Below are positions 10,105 to 23,900 of a stretch of 64,000 bases of DNA, one piece after another (the stretch's first letter is position 1; every line of letters starts with the position of its first letter). A model generated the notes under the pieces. The model saw only the letters and a list, made by a program, of their open reading frames with translations. It was not told where the DNA came from and searched no databases. Source of the DNA: Macrotis lagotis (taxonomy: Eukaryota; Chordata; Mammalia; Peramelemorphia; Peramelidae); contig NC_133666.1 in the NCBI RefSeq assembly GCF_037893015.1, forward strand, positions 2,509,467 through 2,573,466, written 5' to 3'. A program made the position numbers and the translations under genes.

Positions 10105-13100
10105 GTGAGTGCGGGCGGGGGCGGGGGGGGGGGCGCGGAAGGGGCCCCCCGAGGCCTTCCCGCCACGTCTCTTCCGGCGAGGGCTCAGGCCGCGGCGTCT
10201 CCCCGCTGCAGACCTGATCCACTGCACCAATGAGCTGAACATGAACATACCCCAGCTGGCCGACACGCTCCTGGAGAGGACCAGCAGCAGCAGCTGGGTG
10301 GTGGTGTTCAAGGCCCTCATCACCACCCACCACCTCATGATGTACGGCAACGAGGTGAGGGCCTCGGGGAGGGGGCGGGCGGCCCATGTGGGGAAGGGCC
10401 TCCGGGGCGCCCCTCTCCTGGCCCTGGCGGACTCCCCGTGAGGTCCGAGGCTTCTCGGCCCCAACGGGCTGCCTCTCGGAGGTGGGCACCTGACACCGCC
10501 CAGGGCCCCCCCCCCCCCCGGCTCGGGGTTCCGGGCACAGCCCCAAAGGCCCCCCGGGGTGGTCGGCCGGACGAGACCGGGGACCTGTAGGTGGCACCCC
10601 CCCACGAAAGCCACGGGGAAGCCGATATGCCCCAAATCGGCACCCTCCACGCGCGCCGTGGAGAGCAAGCACACTAACGGCAGCTTCCCGATCCTTTGGA
10701 CCCCTAGCGTTTCATGCAGTACCTGGCCTCACGGAATAGTCTGTTCAATTTAAGCAACTTCTTGGATAAAAGCATCTTACAGGGTAAGATCACGGCTCAG
10801 ATGGCAACGAATCGGGCGCTGGGACAGGCTAGGCTAGACCTGGCGACCCGGAGCGCGGCCCGGCCGCTGCTCTCGGATCGACAGCGGGGGCCGAGCCTAG
10901 AGGAGACCGCACCGAGGGTGGGTACCCACAGACGGAGTCTGTCCGTGAGGGGCCTGCCCGTGGATGAGGAGGCACACGGAGGCGGGAGGGGAACAGGGAT
11001 GCCCCCCCCCTACTCAGCAGCCCAAGGAAGGGATGCCTGAAACTCAGGCCCGGGTCTTTCCACCTCAAGTGTCGGGAATGCAAAGACCAATTTGCCTTGT
11101 TAAGGTGGCAGCAACCTCTCACCCCCAGGCCAGGGCCTTGAGAAACCAAGAACCCAGCAACCAACAACGAGTTGCAGGCCTGAGTCTGAGACTGTGACCC
11201 CTCGACCTCCCCCCTTCCTCCCCAGGGACAAGCAGGAAATGCTCTGCCAGCCCCCAAAGCTTTGCCACCCCTCTGCCTTTGCTGAGGACCTCCTCCAGGG
11301 CAGGCGGCTTTTGATCCACAAACCTGGACTTTGATGTTGGAACAATATGTTTCTGTCCAAAACCTGTGGTTTTTTTCCTTTTCAAAGAGAGGCCAGGATT
11401 CTCCTTTCCTTAATCACTCTCCTCCTAGAAACAAATGACGGGGCTAGGGGAAAAAAGCAACAACGAAGTCATCATCCACTCCATACTTGATGGAACATGG
11501 GGCCTTGTTACATTTCATAACTCATCTTGGGCCTATATGTAGCGTGATGACAAAACCAAGCAAGAGAGGAAGTCATCAAGGGCTCCACAGTCTCCATCCC
11601 GTGCGTCCATTGAAAGACCAGGGCCTGCTTGCCAACTTGGGGTGCCTACAATCTCCTCCCAGATCTCCCACAGACCTTCCCTTTTCCTTCTCTACAAAAT
11701 GAGGTGGTCTCCCACTCTGGCCAGATCACTTGGAAAGTCTCAAAGCCTTAGCTCAACTGATAGCTTGGTTGCCCCACTCAGACATAGCCCATGGCCTGCT
11801 TGGCAGCATCACCATGAGCCCGCCTCCTAGCTTCCTTGACCTCTTTCATTAAAAAAAAAAAAAAAATGCTGGCACCTTTGGCCTGGAAGCAGAGAGGGGC
11901 CAGCCCTCTTGATCAGCAGTTCCAGGACTCAGTGTTTTATTGCAGAAAGGGGGACCCTGGAGTGTGCAATGCCCAGGCACAGACTTGGGCTGAACTCATG
12001 TCTAGCATGCAGAGATAAATGTGAAAATAACCCACACATGTCTCTTTTTAGGCTATGACATGTCAACCTTCATCAGACGCTATAGCAGATACTTGAACGA
12101 GAAGGCACTTTCATATCGACTGGTAGCAGTTGACTTCACCAAAATGAAAAGAGGGTTAGTAAACCTTTGCAGGTTTTAAAAAAGAAAATGCAGCTGTATC
12201 GACCATACTGCTTCTGACGAAGCTTTTCCAGAGCACCACCAATTTGCAAAAAGCACCAGGGATCTCTCCCACTATTCTGCACTACAAGTGGAAAAAAGCC
12301 CTTGGTGGGAGTGCAAAAGCCCCCGCTCCTCACCTCCCGATAGGCTACTGCCAGAATGCTGATCCCACTTCATTGGGGGAGGGGTGGACATGGCCACAGG
12401 ACAGGCAACAACCCTGCTAAACCGTGTAGACCTTGCACTGTGTCACGCTCTACTGAACCATCCATCCACGGGTGCTCATGTGTATGTTGAGTGTGCACTC
12501 GTGGTGCACACATGTTACCCACACACACATGTGTTTTCTCTTTGCAGGCCGGACGGAGTCATGAGGACTATGCCTACCGAAAAGCTCCTGAAAACCCTCC
12601 CAATTATTCAGAATCAGCTGGATGTTCTGTTGGATTTTGATGTGAGGATTGGCTTTCTAAATACATTGCAATTGCTCTCTTGTTTTCCCCTCATTACACT
12701 TTCCCTGGGAGCCATCCCATAGAATCCAGACTTTTTTTCTTTAAAGACAGTCAGCCCAGTGAATCCAACGATACAGTGAAAAGAATTGGGCAAAATGTGG
12801 CCAGTCAGGGGATATGGAGGGTTCCTTTTCTTTAGAGACCCAGCTCGTTTTTCACATTTTTAAAGCATTCATGTGTGATTGTTGTCCAGTTTGTGTATGG
12901 GATAGTCTTTCCATGCCCTTGGTTCTCATCACTGTGGACACTATCACTTTGACTCTGAATCTGTTCACCGAGGTCTTTCCAGTCTTCTCTACCTTCATCA
13001 CACGGTTCATTTCTGACAACCCAAGAATCCCTCACTATATTCATGGAGCATGGTGTATTGAAGTCATTTCCCCAGGCCGGGAGGGCATTTACTTGCTTCA

Positions 13101-16100
13101 CCAGTTGTTTATTATGCCCAAAGGGTTGCTCTCATGTTGGCAGTGCCTATGAGGACTTTTTTTTTTTCTTAGTGGCTCCTCTAAGCCCAGACCACAGAGG
13201 GGTCATCGTGGCCCCTCGCTTAGTCCCAATTCCATGGGCTTTTCTAACTAGTTGTGCCAAAGCACCCAGAGGCCTATCTATCCCTCCTGACCCAATGGTC
13301 AGCCTTGGAATCGGTGATGTGGGACAGCCAGTAGTAGTGTCCAATTCTGCTTGCGGCAGCCATTTGTCACTAGTCTAGTGGGGACCCAACAGCTTTTGCT
13401 TTGGGGATTTCTCTTGTCTTTGCCTCTTGGCTCCCAAACCCTCCTCTGAGCAATTCGTTAGAACCCTTTTCCCCTTATTGCTTTCTCTCCTCAGTTTAAC
13501 TGTCTTAATTTTGCTCGATTACCCATAAGGTTTTGAATGTCATACAATTGAGTCCCTGCATTATCTTTTCTAAATCAGCTCTGTCCCTCATTGGTCTAAG
13601 AATTTCTAACCTCTTGAGGGATGGCCAAGGGAGATGATTTGAGGGGACTGTGTTCCAGGCCATCTTTGCATTTATTTGCAAATGGAGATGATGTGAGATT
13701 GGTCCCACCTGTTCACCAAATCCTCTGTTGTCCACAGGCACATCCCAATGAACTTACTAATGGTGTCATCAGTTCAGCATTCATGCACCTCTTCAAGGAT
13801 TCCATCCGACTGTTTGCAACCTACAACGAAGGGATTATTAACCTGCTAGGTACAATGCTGTTCTCCTCAGGTCATGGAGGGAGGGCAGAAGGCAGTCTGC
13901 TTTCTGAATTTACTTGTACTCGCATTGTATCCCCTTTATTCGAGGCCAATCCCTTTTCCCTGATGGAAACCAAGCTCCCCAGGGGCTGCCAAGGCCATCG
14001 GTTACACCCAAATGTGGCCTTGCCAAGTCTGGAGGCATGACTTTCTTGGATCTATGCACACGCTCACACACATTCCCCGGGGACTCCATGGTGAGGCCTT
14101 TAAGCCTGGCTTCCCATGATCCTATTCAGGTGAGAGCATCCTTCTGAAGTCACTCCTCACTTTTTTCTCCTGAGATAGAGGAGTGATTCCTTTCTGGGAG
14201 AGGATGCTCTAGACTGCCTCTTGGCCATTATAGGAAGAGAGGCAGAATGGCCAGAAGGTCAGATTTGGAGGCAGAAAGAGGTGGCTTCTGGGTCTGCCCC
14301 AGACACCTGGTAGCCAAGTTCATGCCACCTCAGGGCCTTGGGTAACTGGGAAAGGGGCATGGCCACTGAGGGAGTCCCCATGCTGAGACAGTCATACATC
14401 AAGACTTCCAAGCCACTGGGGCCTTTCTTTTCCTGGCCTCTGGTCGAGTTGGGAATATTTCATTTTGAGAATCTATTTCCTTCCATAAACTCATGTCCAG
14501 AATGGAGTAAGGCCGACGGCAGGGCAGAAGTGGGTCCCCATTAGACTAGTGACAAATAGCTGCCACAAATAGAATTGGACACTACTACTGGCTGCCCCAC
14601 ATTACCAATCCCAAGGCTGACCATTGGGTCAGGAGAGATAGATAGGCCCCCGGGTGCTTTGGCACAACTAGTTAGAAAAGCCCCACGGAATTGGACCAAG
14701 TGAGGGGCCACAATGACCCCTCTGTGGTCTGGGCTTAGAGGAGGCCACTAAGAAAAAATAAAGTCCTCATAGACACCGCCACTTTCCTAGAGATAAGGGA
14801 ACTGGGCTTCCAGTACTGCCCTTGGCAAGAATCTTGTAAGTGTTCCCCTCCCCGCTCCATGCCCCTCCCCCCCGACGTTTGGAGCCTTTGTCTGTTGATT
14901 GTAGAAAAATACTTCGACATGAAGAAGAACCAATGCAAAGAAGGCCTAGAGAGTTACAAGAAGTTCCTGGGAAGAATGGCCAAATTATCCGAGTTCCTGA
15001 AAGTGGCCGAGGTAATGTGGCATGGACCAGTTGCCATTCTCTGGCTTCCTCTTCCCATGGTTGGCTGCCCTACTCAAAGTGTGGTCTGCTGCCAGGGGCT
15101 TGGATTCTAATCCTTCTCCTCTCTCTGGTCTTTTTTCTCTAAAAGGGGAAGAATAAGCACTGTTGAATCTGCCTCCCTGCCCCTCCCCCCCCAGTCCCAC
15201 CTGTGGAGAGAGAATATCTCCCAAGCTCAGTAGTGGTGGCTGTTGACTTTCCTCAGTTTGTTGCTCCTCTTGGATTTCTCCTTCCCCTTCATTTCCCAGT
15301 CTGGCCTTTCCCCTCCTCAACCCAAAGATCCATCCCTTGTTACAAAGAATTAAAAAAAAAAGTAAGAAGCCCAGAGCCTAGCCATCTAGCCAGCTTGGGG
15401 CCTACCCTGTAGAGATCCGAGGACAACTTCTGGTGAAGGGGGGGGTCACCAGGGTGACAGAGTGGTGTGGCATCTCCTCCACTAAACTTTGTTTTTCTGT
15501 TCCCCAGGGGTGCTGAGCCTGCTGGGAAGGCTCTGGCCCTCTCTGGGGGCTCACTGGGGATTTAGTTCAAATGATGTAGCGATTCCAGGCCAGAAATGAG
15601 GGCTCTTCTCTCGAGTGTTTTCTCTTGTGACATAAGCAAATGCCAAGAACCCTCTTTGGTCCCCATGCATGAGTTAAGTACTCCCCCTAGGACCCAGGGC
15701 CCAAACAAACACCTTACACTCTCCCAGAGAAGTCACTGCAGGCTTTGGAGGAATTGCCTAGAGATTAAGAAGCACAAAATTATCAAAGGCCCAATTGAAG
15801 AGGGAGTAAGAGAGAGCCACACAAGGAGCCATCAGTGGGCCTACTTTATTGGCCGAGTGCCCCTGGGCAAGTCATGTCACCTCTCCGGGCATCCTGAGAG
15901 AGAGAGCCCAGAACCTGAAGGCAGTGAGGAGCCATGGACACTTCTCAGCTGCTTTGGGGAAAGGGCCACACAGACACCTTTGCTACTGACTGATTCAGTT
16001 GTTTTTTGTTTTTTTTTTTTTCTGACCTCTTGTGATTCCAGCAAGTTGGGATCGACCGAGCTGATATTCCTGATCTCACTCAGGTGAGTATCTTCTTGGG

Positions 16101-17719
16101 ACTGTTTTAGCCCATTTCCCTTTTGTGTCCTTCGGGGATTACATCAAATCCCTTCCTTTCTGATAAGCCATTTGCTCCCATCAACACTTCCCTGAGCTCC
16201 TTGGTGTGATGTAAAGGTGGTCTGGTGGGGCTAGGAAGGGGCCGGGCAGCATGGGATTTGTTAGAAATTTCTCCAAGGACCAAAGATGGGAGGGGAATAG
16301 GCTCTCCTATGGCATGCACTTGGTGACGATGCCTCTCTTTAGTCCCTGCTTGGGCTTTCATTGGTGTGTGCCAGTGCGGGGGGCGGGGCAGTCAGACCTT
16401 CCTGATTCCCATGTTGCCAGGGGGAGTCCTGGGCCCCAAGTTCAAATTCAGCTTCAAACACTTTCTGAGTGTTACCCTCACACCCTTTCTGTGTGCCCTA
16501 CTACCTGCCTCAGTTTATCTGTAAAACGGGGACCATGATGGTTGTGAGGATCCGATGAGCTCATCATTGTAAAGCAATCTGGGCATGCTGGCAGTAAAGA
16601 GTCATAAACAAGATTCATTGAGGACCTGGAACCCCAGGTCTGATACTTCCTGTCTGTGGGGACCCTTTGGGCCTTAGTTGGACTCGGGGATCTCTGGGCT
16701 CCCAGCCTTCAAGGGCATAAGTATAGAGAGACCAGACCAGTGATACACGGGGGGTGGGGGAAGCCCCCTTTGACCTGCTGTGGCAGCACCCCATGCTGAC
16801 CTTGGAACTCCTCTCTAGGCCCCAAGCAGCCTGTTTGAAGCCCTCGAACAACATGTGGCTTCTTTGGAAGGTCGCAGGTCGAAGGAGCTCTTGGCAGTTT
16901 ACAGGTAAGTGGTCACACACGCCTGCCTCCACTGGACCTTTTCTTCTCCACCTGCCTGCCCTGTTACCCTTCCCACCAGGGGACCTTGGACTCTGAAGTT
17001 GGTGGAAAGAGCCATCTCTTGGCAGGGGCTCCTGGACCCCCACTAGCTGGAAATTTGAGAAGTCCACGTTCCCCATATTCCTTTGCACCTGAGAACCGAG
17101 GCAGAGGCTGGCCAATCGTTGACCTCCCTGGGAGTGACCAAGAGAGGGAGCTTGGAACACTGAATGCCTTGAGCTACCCACCCCCCGCCTGGAGGAACTA
17201 CATGTGGAGCTAGTTCTACAGGCCTTGGGGGTCCAAAGCATCCCCTTTACAGTGCCACACAACTTGGTCTCTCCATCTGTGCCCCTTCTTTCCCTCAGTC
17301 TTCTCTCTCTCGCTGCTTCTCTGTCTCTCTCTTTGTCTCTATCTCTCTGTTTTTGTGTCTCTGCTTCTGTCTTTCTCTGACTCTCTGTTTCTCTCTCTCT
17401 GTCTCTGACTATATCTCTATCTCTGTCTCTGTGTCTGTCTATCTCTCTCTGTCTCTCTCTCTCTCCCTCTGCCTCTATCTCTCTCCGTCTGTCTCTCTGT
17501 CTCCTTCTGTCTCTCTCTCTGTCTCTCTCACTCTCTCCTCTCTCTTCTCTCTCCCTATTTCCTCTCTGCCTCTGTCTTTCTCTGTCTCTGGCTCTCTCTG
17601 TCTCCCTGTCACTCTCTCTGTCTCCCTCTCTCTTTGTCTCTCTGTCTGTCTTTATCTCTCTCTGTCTTTATCTCTCTCTCTTGCCCTCCCTCTCTGTCTC
17701 TTCCCACCTTCTGTCTATC

Positions 17720-17772
<53 letters not shown>

Positions 17773-17911
17773 TTTCTGTTATCTCACCCTAACTCTCTGT
17801 CTCTCTGCCTTTTTCTCTCTCTGTCTCCCTCTCCCTCTCCCTCTCTCTCCTTCTCTGTCTTTGTCTTTCTCTCTGTCTTTATCTATATCTCTATATCTCT
17901 ATCTCTGCCTC

Positions 17912-17962
<51 letters not shown>

Positions 17963-20900
17963 CTCAGTCTGTGTTTGTCTCTGTCTCTGTCTCTGCCTCT
18001 CTTGCTGCTTCTCTGTCTCACAGATATCCACCATCCACCTGTCCCACTGTCTCTCTTCTCTATCTGTCTCTGTCTCCTTGTCCCCAATTCTCTGTCCTTC
18101 TCTCCCTCCTCCACGTGTGGCCAGGGTACCTTTTGCTTTCTGTCATTTTCACCACCCTCCTACAATAATGGTGGTCATATCTGCTCCTGGGAGTCCTCCC
18201 AAGTGGTGTGCGCACTTGTGGTAGAGGCCTGTGGAGAGCCAGGGCTCCCTACATCCATTGACAACCTGCTTTAGGCCTTTAATTACTGCATGACGGTCAC
18301 CAAATCACTTCATGTTTTTGTGCCTCAGTTTACTCCTGTGTACAGTACAGTGTTGAATGGCCTTTCCTTTGCAGACTTCGTATTGGGAAAATCACCAGAG
18401 AGAAAGTCAGTGCGTTGTTTAGAACCCTTTAACTAAGTGCTCACCTTCATGATGAATTGCTCAGTCATAGAATGCCAATGGAGGGGCCACTAGATGGCAC
18501 TACAATGGATAGAGCATTGGCCCTGGAGTCAGGAGGACCTGAGTTCAAATCCAACCTCAGACAATTAATTACCTGTGTGGCCTTGGCCAAGTCACTCAAC
18601 CCCATTGCCTTACAAAAATAAAAAAAAAAAAAAGAATGACTGTGGCCTTATTTCTGGTAATAAACTTGAATGAAAGAATTAAATATATTTAAAAAAAACA
18701 ACAACTAGCAAAACGGGGTGTTTGTGGGAGCCGGGAAGGTCTACCACGTATGAGACGCCATGACTGATGGTGCTACCTTGAGGAGGGCTTTGCTCCCTTC
18801 TGAGCAGAAGCTAGAGCCCAAGGGAGGGGATGGAAGGAAGCTGCTTCCCTAGCTGACCCTACCTGTGCTCTGGCCCCCTTAGCTGGGGTATGGTGGGTAG
18901 GATAGGGTGAAGGCTGGCTCAGCCTCTAGGGGCTCATGGGTTCTGAGGAACCTGGCCTTGGGCTGCCTGGGGAGGAAGGCATTGGCTGTGGTCTATGTCC
19001 CGAGGTTACAGAGGTGGCAACCATCTGAATTTGGGGTGGCAGTGGGATCAGTTGGATTTTGGGGAATTCTGGGCTTCCCCTGGGGCCTAGCTAGAAGCCA
19101 AGTGGCTCGAACATCAAGTGGCACAAGGGTGTTTTTTGCCACCCTCCTCATCCTCACCCAGTTTTCCTGGGCAGAGAAAGGAGGTATTTGTTAAGCAGAT
19201 TAGCAGCAATGCCAGTTGAAGGGTGGATGTGGGATGGCAGGATCCCCATGGCTTTTTGTCCCTCCCTTCATTTCCCCATCTTTTAGGAGACCATCCCCTT
19301 GTACCCTGAAGGGTGTGCCCCCCAGCTGTGCTAGTGATCTCTTGTGCAGAAAAGTGGGTTGATCTTTTTGTTCCTTAAATGTTACAGCCCAAAGGTGCCT
19401 AGCTTTGTTTGGGTGCTGTGGCCTTCGGGTCTAGCCTTCTGCTCCCCATGATAACTTGTGTTACAGAGCAGACAACCTCTTGAGCGCCGTGTCCACACTT
19501 ACCAGCACTGGGAAGGCCTTTAGCCGGGTGGCGGAGAAGCAGAAGAAACAGATGTTGGAGGAAAACCAGGCATTCCTGCAGATCTCGAAGGTAGGCCGAT
19601 TCTGGCCCAATGCCTGCCTATCCAACCTGCCTCTGTTGGGCCCATAGGGGCACTGGGCTGGGGAACCTTCCAAGTGCCAACATAGATCCCGAACTGGGAG
19701 GTCGCCATCAGTGAGCTTGACATCCGGTTCTGATGGGGTTTTGCCTACCTTTCTGGGGCCCCTTCCAGTGGTGCCACTCATTGGCTGGCCTGCCTTGAAG
19801 ACTGAGGTCCATCTTCACAATATTGATGGAAAGTTTTGTCTTCCTTTGACTTGGGGACGGATTGGGAGTATTCCACATGTTATCCCATCAGGCAGCAGTA
19901 CAGAGGTTAAAGGTCACCTCTTAGGGGACTGCTAAGGGAACTGGTACTGCTTCTTACAGAACAGGGAGACTTCTGTAAGTTCTCTGGGAAGGGTTCTCAG
20001 GAAAAGGTGAGTTTGGAGTTAAACTGTAAGGGGCCATGCCAGGTGTGGAAACCATTTTTATGAAATTCTCATTTTCTCAAACTGGGCAGTGCGACTTCTC
20101 CAAACGCAAGATTTGAAGCCCTGGCGCTGGACTCCTTCCTGCGGCAACCCCTTGTGCTTCAGCTAGGCTATGTCCTTTGGTTCTAGGAGAAATTTTTGAA
20201 AGAAACCCCAGTGACCCCCGATTCTGCCTCTGTAGCCAAGTCTCCGAGGATTGGAGCAAGAAAAACCACGCCAGCCTCCCCTGCTGCCGACCTTTTGGCC
20301 CCCTTGATGTCTCCGCCCACCAGGTGAGATGAGCCCTTCCTTTGTGTTTCCCAGCTCCTCTGGCCCTGCCTTCAGTTGGGGAGCTGTGGGTAGACTTGGC
20401 TGCCCCCCAGCTGCCAGGCTGATCTCAGTCATCCTTGAAGTCTCCTTGGCTCCTCTTCTTTGGTCATGCACCTCATTCTGTGAGTCTCCTGCCACTTTCG
20501 TGCCAGATGCTAGTCTCAGTGGGGCCCATCCCGCCATTTGTCCACTCAGTTTTCAGCATCTCACTAGTCTCCACTAATATTCATCCACCATTGCAGCCTG
20601 GCTTGCCAACTTCTGAGGCGGGAAGGCTTCAGGCCCTGGGCTCAATCCCTCTTTGTGCCCCCCCCCCAGTCAGGTGACCCTGACAGGCAGAGCTGCTCCT
20701 GGTCCACATTGATGGCAGGTTTGTCCTCATTAGTAGTGCCTTCTGTTGAAGAAATGACAAGGCCAGCCTCCCTTCCAATAAAAAGCACCAGGCCCCAAGC
20801 ATAGCCATAGGTGCCCAGAAATGTTAAAAGAGGAAACTGAGGCCAACTAATCCATTACATTCTCACTGTAAGGGTTGGCAAACTACAGGCCTCAGGTGAA

Positions 20901-23900
20901 AGCCAGAATTTCTATAAGGGTGCATTTCTTAACCAGGGTGGCAAGGTGCCTTACAAACACCAAGTGGGGGCCCAGTTTGATTCTCAGGTCCTCGTTTTCT
21001 GACCTCCTGCTCCAGAAAATAACAGCTGGAAAGAGATTTCAGTAGTGACCAAAAGCCTCAGTCATTATCTCCAATGTGACATGGCACATCGAATAGGAGG
21101 AGATGTTAAAGTCCAAATGGGGAAAAGTAAAGGAAAGATGCAGAGAAGCCTGTTCAGCTCTGGGCAGCACAGACTGTACCTCAGAGTGGTTTAGGACTGG
21201 TTGTGGCCTTTCATCAGGCAGTAGAAAGACCCTGGGCCACTGTGGACCCTCCCTTGGCCTCATGTCTATATGCCTCTTTGATGCCCTATGACCCTTTGGG
21301 ACACGTAGATGACTCAGTGTGATGCCTGTTGACTGACTGTGGTGCATTTTCTATTTGTGATGGGAAAAATTTGGGGATGGGGGGGACTATCCTTTCCTGC
21401 CATTACATCATCCAGGTTGTCCCTCCTGGATAAAAAAGATAGGTAGCTTTTGCCTTCAAATCACACTGGAATGATCTGGTAAGGGTATGCATCATTATGT
21501 GTGTGATGGTAGGTCTGTGAGTGGGATATCAGACTGGGGACGAGGTAGCTCTCTGACCTGAGACATTTAACTGGGGGAGGGGTAGGTCTCTGACCTGGGA
21601 TATCAGACTAGGGAGGGGCAAGCCTGTGAGCAGGATATTTAATTGGGGGAGGGGGAGGTCCCTGAGCTGGATATCAGACTGGGGGAGGGGTAGGTCTATG
21701 AGAGGGATATGTGACTTTGTGTGAGGGTATGTATGTGAGACATATCTGACTGGGGGGGAAGTAAGTCAATGAAGGGGATATCTCAGTGGGGATGGGATAT
21801 GTCTGTGAGAGATCTGACTGGGTGAGCAATATGGATCTGTGGGGTTGGGCCTGTGGGAAGAATGTAGCTCTTTGAGTTGGGATGTGTCCATGTTGGGGAT
21901 ATATGTCTGTATGTATGTATATATGTGGGGGTGTGCAGCTATAGAGGGTTTGTGTTTGAAGATGTGTATATGGGGGTATGTTATTGTGGGGGGTACATAT
22001 GTGAGAGGGTATGGAGCCCTGATGGGGGGTTATACAGCTGTCTGGTGTGGCATGTAAGTGGTGGGGGTTATATGGCTGTGTGCACCAGTGCAGCCACTGG
22101 GAGCACATGCACTTTTGTGTTCGGACACCTCCCAATGCTGGTTTCAGAGAGAAGGGATTCTGATCGGGGTCTTTTCTGGAACCAGCCCCTTTTTCTGTTC
22201 TCCCCCAGCGTGGCCAACATCTCCGGGGATCTCTTTGGTCTTCAGCCCACCTTCGTTTTCCCCACACAGAACACTGCCGATGCTATGGGGACCCTAGGAA
22301 ACCAAAGCTGGGGAGCTGGTGAGTTTGTTCCCTGAGGCTGAATCTTGGGGAACTGCATTGTGTTCACGGGTCAGGGCTTCTGCCACACTCATTTTTGTTT
22401 CTTTTTTTTTTTTTAATTTTTATTTCTTGAAGGCAATGGAGTTAAGTGACTTGGCCAAGGCAATTATGAAGTGTCTGAGGGCAAATTTGAACTCATATCC
22501 TCCTGATTCCAGGAGTGCTCTATCCCCTGGGCCACCTAGCTGCCCCCCTCCACCACACTCACTTTTGCCATTCTTTTCCCTGCCTTCTTCTGAAACACTA
22601 TTCCAAGCATCATTAGGCTTTCCTGCTCAGGACTGGCTCCTCAGGCCACACCTCACTAATTTGGCCCAGCACCCCCTTTCAGAGGCTTCTTTAGCATAGA
22701 GTTCCAAAAGCAGATTCTTGGTTGTTCAAAATGTCTGTAAAATATAGAGTCAATGAACTTCAGGGGAGCAAAATGCCAAGGGCTAAAGGGCGAGACCTCT
22801 GGTTCCTTTCCCTTTCTTGATCATTTTCCCATGTAAGAATGGCCACCAGCTAAGGTGGGGACAATTCTAGGTCTAATGGGCATGCCTTTTGCTTGGATGC
22901 CTTGAGGCTGTATTTGTCTGTTCACCCCATAATATGTGTTCCTTCCTTCTCAGGGTTTCCTCAATTAGCTCCTACAAGTTCTGCTTCTTCAGAAGTCCCT
23001 ATGGATTTTGACTCTCTGTTTGGAACAAGATTGCCCAACTCCGAGTGCCAAGCAGCTAAAGGTAACAACCATGATGAGGCCTCTTGGTAGGGTGGCCACA
23101 GCCTGGTCTCTGACTTGAGGCAAACAGATATAAGCCTTGGGGTATTAGATCCTAGGGACTTTGTATTCGAGGGGGATGTCTGGTGGCAGGCCCTCTGTTG
23201 GCCAGGAGGTGCCAGGACCCTCTAGCAACTGGCCTTCCTGTTACTGAACACACACGGGGGGCATGCCTGTTGATGCAGGCTTTGATTTGCTTCCACTAAG
23301 ATCTTGCAAGAATTCTGCACAGTCTGGAGGTGAGTGAGATCTCCAATGATGCCTATGGAGTGCCGACCGTGGCAGACCTTGGTGGAATTGGTAAGATGTC
23401 CAGGTTGGTCTAAATTTGGGGACTGGGCCTCTTGGAGTCCCAAGGAGCTAGCTCCTCACTGGGTATTCAGCCACAGGGGATGAACTGACCACAGTGGCTA
23501 GTGACAGTTTGTCTACTGAGTGACAGACGGAAAGCAGTCTGCACCAATGGAAGTTTTCAGGTTCACGAACTGACAGCTTTGGGCAAGCATCAACCCAAGA
23601 TTTTCTCCGCAGCTTACGGGAATCCACAAAATAAGTAGCCAGTTCACATGGGGCTCAGTTAGTACACAAAGGGTAAAATACTTTTCCTAGTAGCTCCAAG
23701 GCCCTGATGGTGGAGCTCAGAGCTGATCAAGTCTTTCTGGAAGGAAATTTGAGACTAGGACCAATACACTAACTCTTTGACCCAGCAATACATCTGTACC
23801 CCAAAGTGATTAAAGAGGAAAAGGACCTGCATGTACAAGCAGCTGCTCTTTTAAAAAAAAGTAATAGTCATATTATTTGTTTTTCTACCAACATGGTATG

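Larger units (their letters stand above)
9270..10700 (+). promoter_or_regulatory. CpG island promoter, 5' UTR and first exons of the AP180-like gene
   Basis: Extremely GC- and CpG-rich, with no TATA box seen. It includes G runs (21 G at 9682-9702), an (11x) CGG tract and a YY1-type motif, then the start codon at 9975. Coding exons 1 and 2 are inside the island. A CpG-island promoter suggests broad expression (inference). The transcription start cannot be placed from sequence alone. Confidence 0.8.

Noticed and set aside
8901-10166. 421-codon open frame on the - strand across the CpG island
   Set aside because: GC-rich antisense shadow with P/R/A-rich low-complexity sequence. It overlaps real exon 1 and resembles no known protein.
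9494-10672. 392-codon open frame on the - strand
   Set aside because: Same cause: stop-poor CpG-island DNA antisense to exons 1 and 2.
12843-13050. 112-codon frame in intron 5
   Set aside because: No recognisable family, no splice-site support, and the overlapping exons 5 and 6 already explain the coding signal.
17353-18274. Two long SL-rich frames (271 and 197 codons) on +
   Set aside because: Translation of a CT microsatellite; no protein-like composition.
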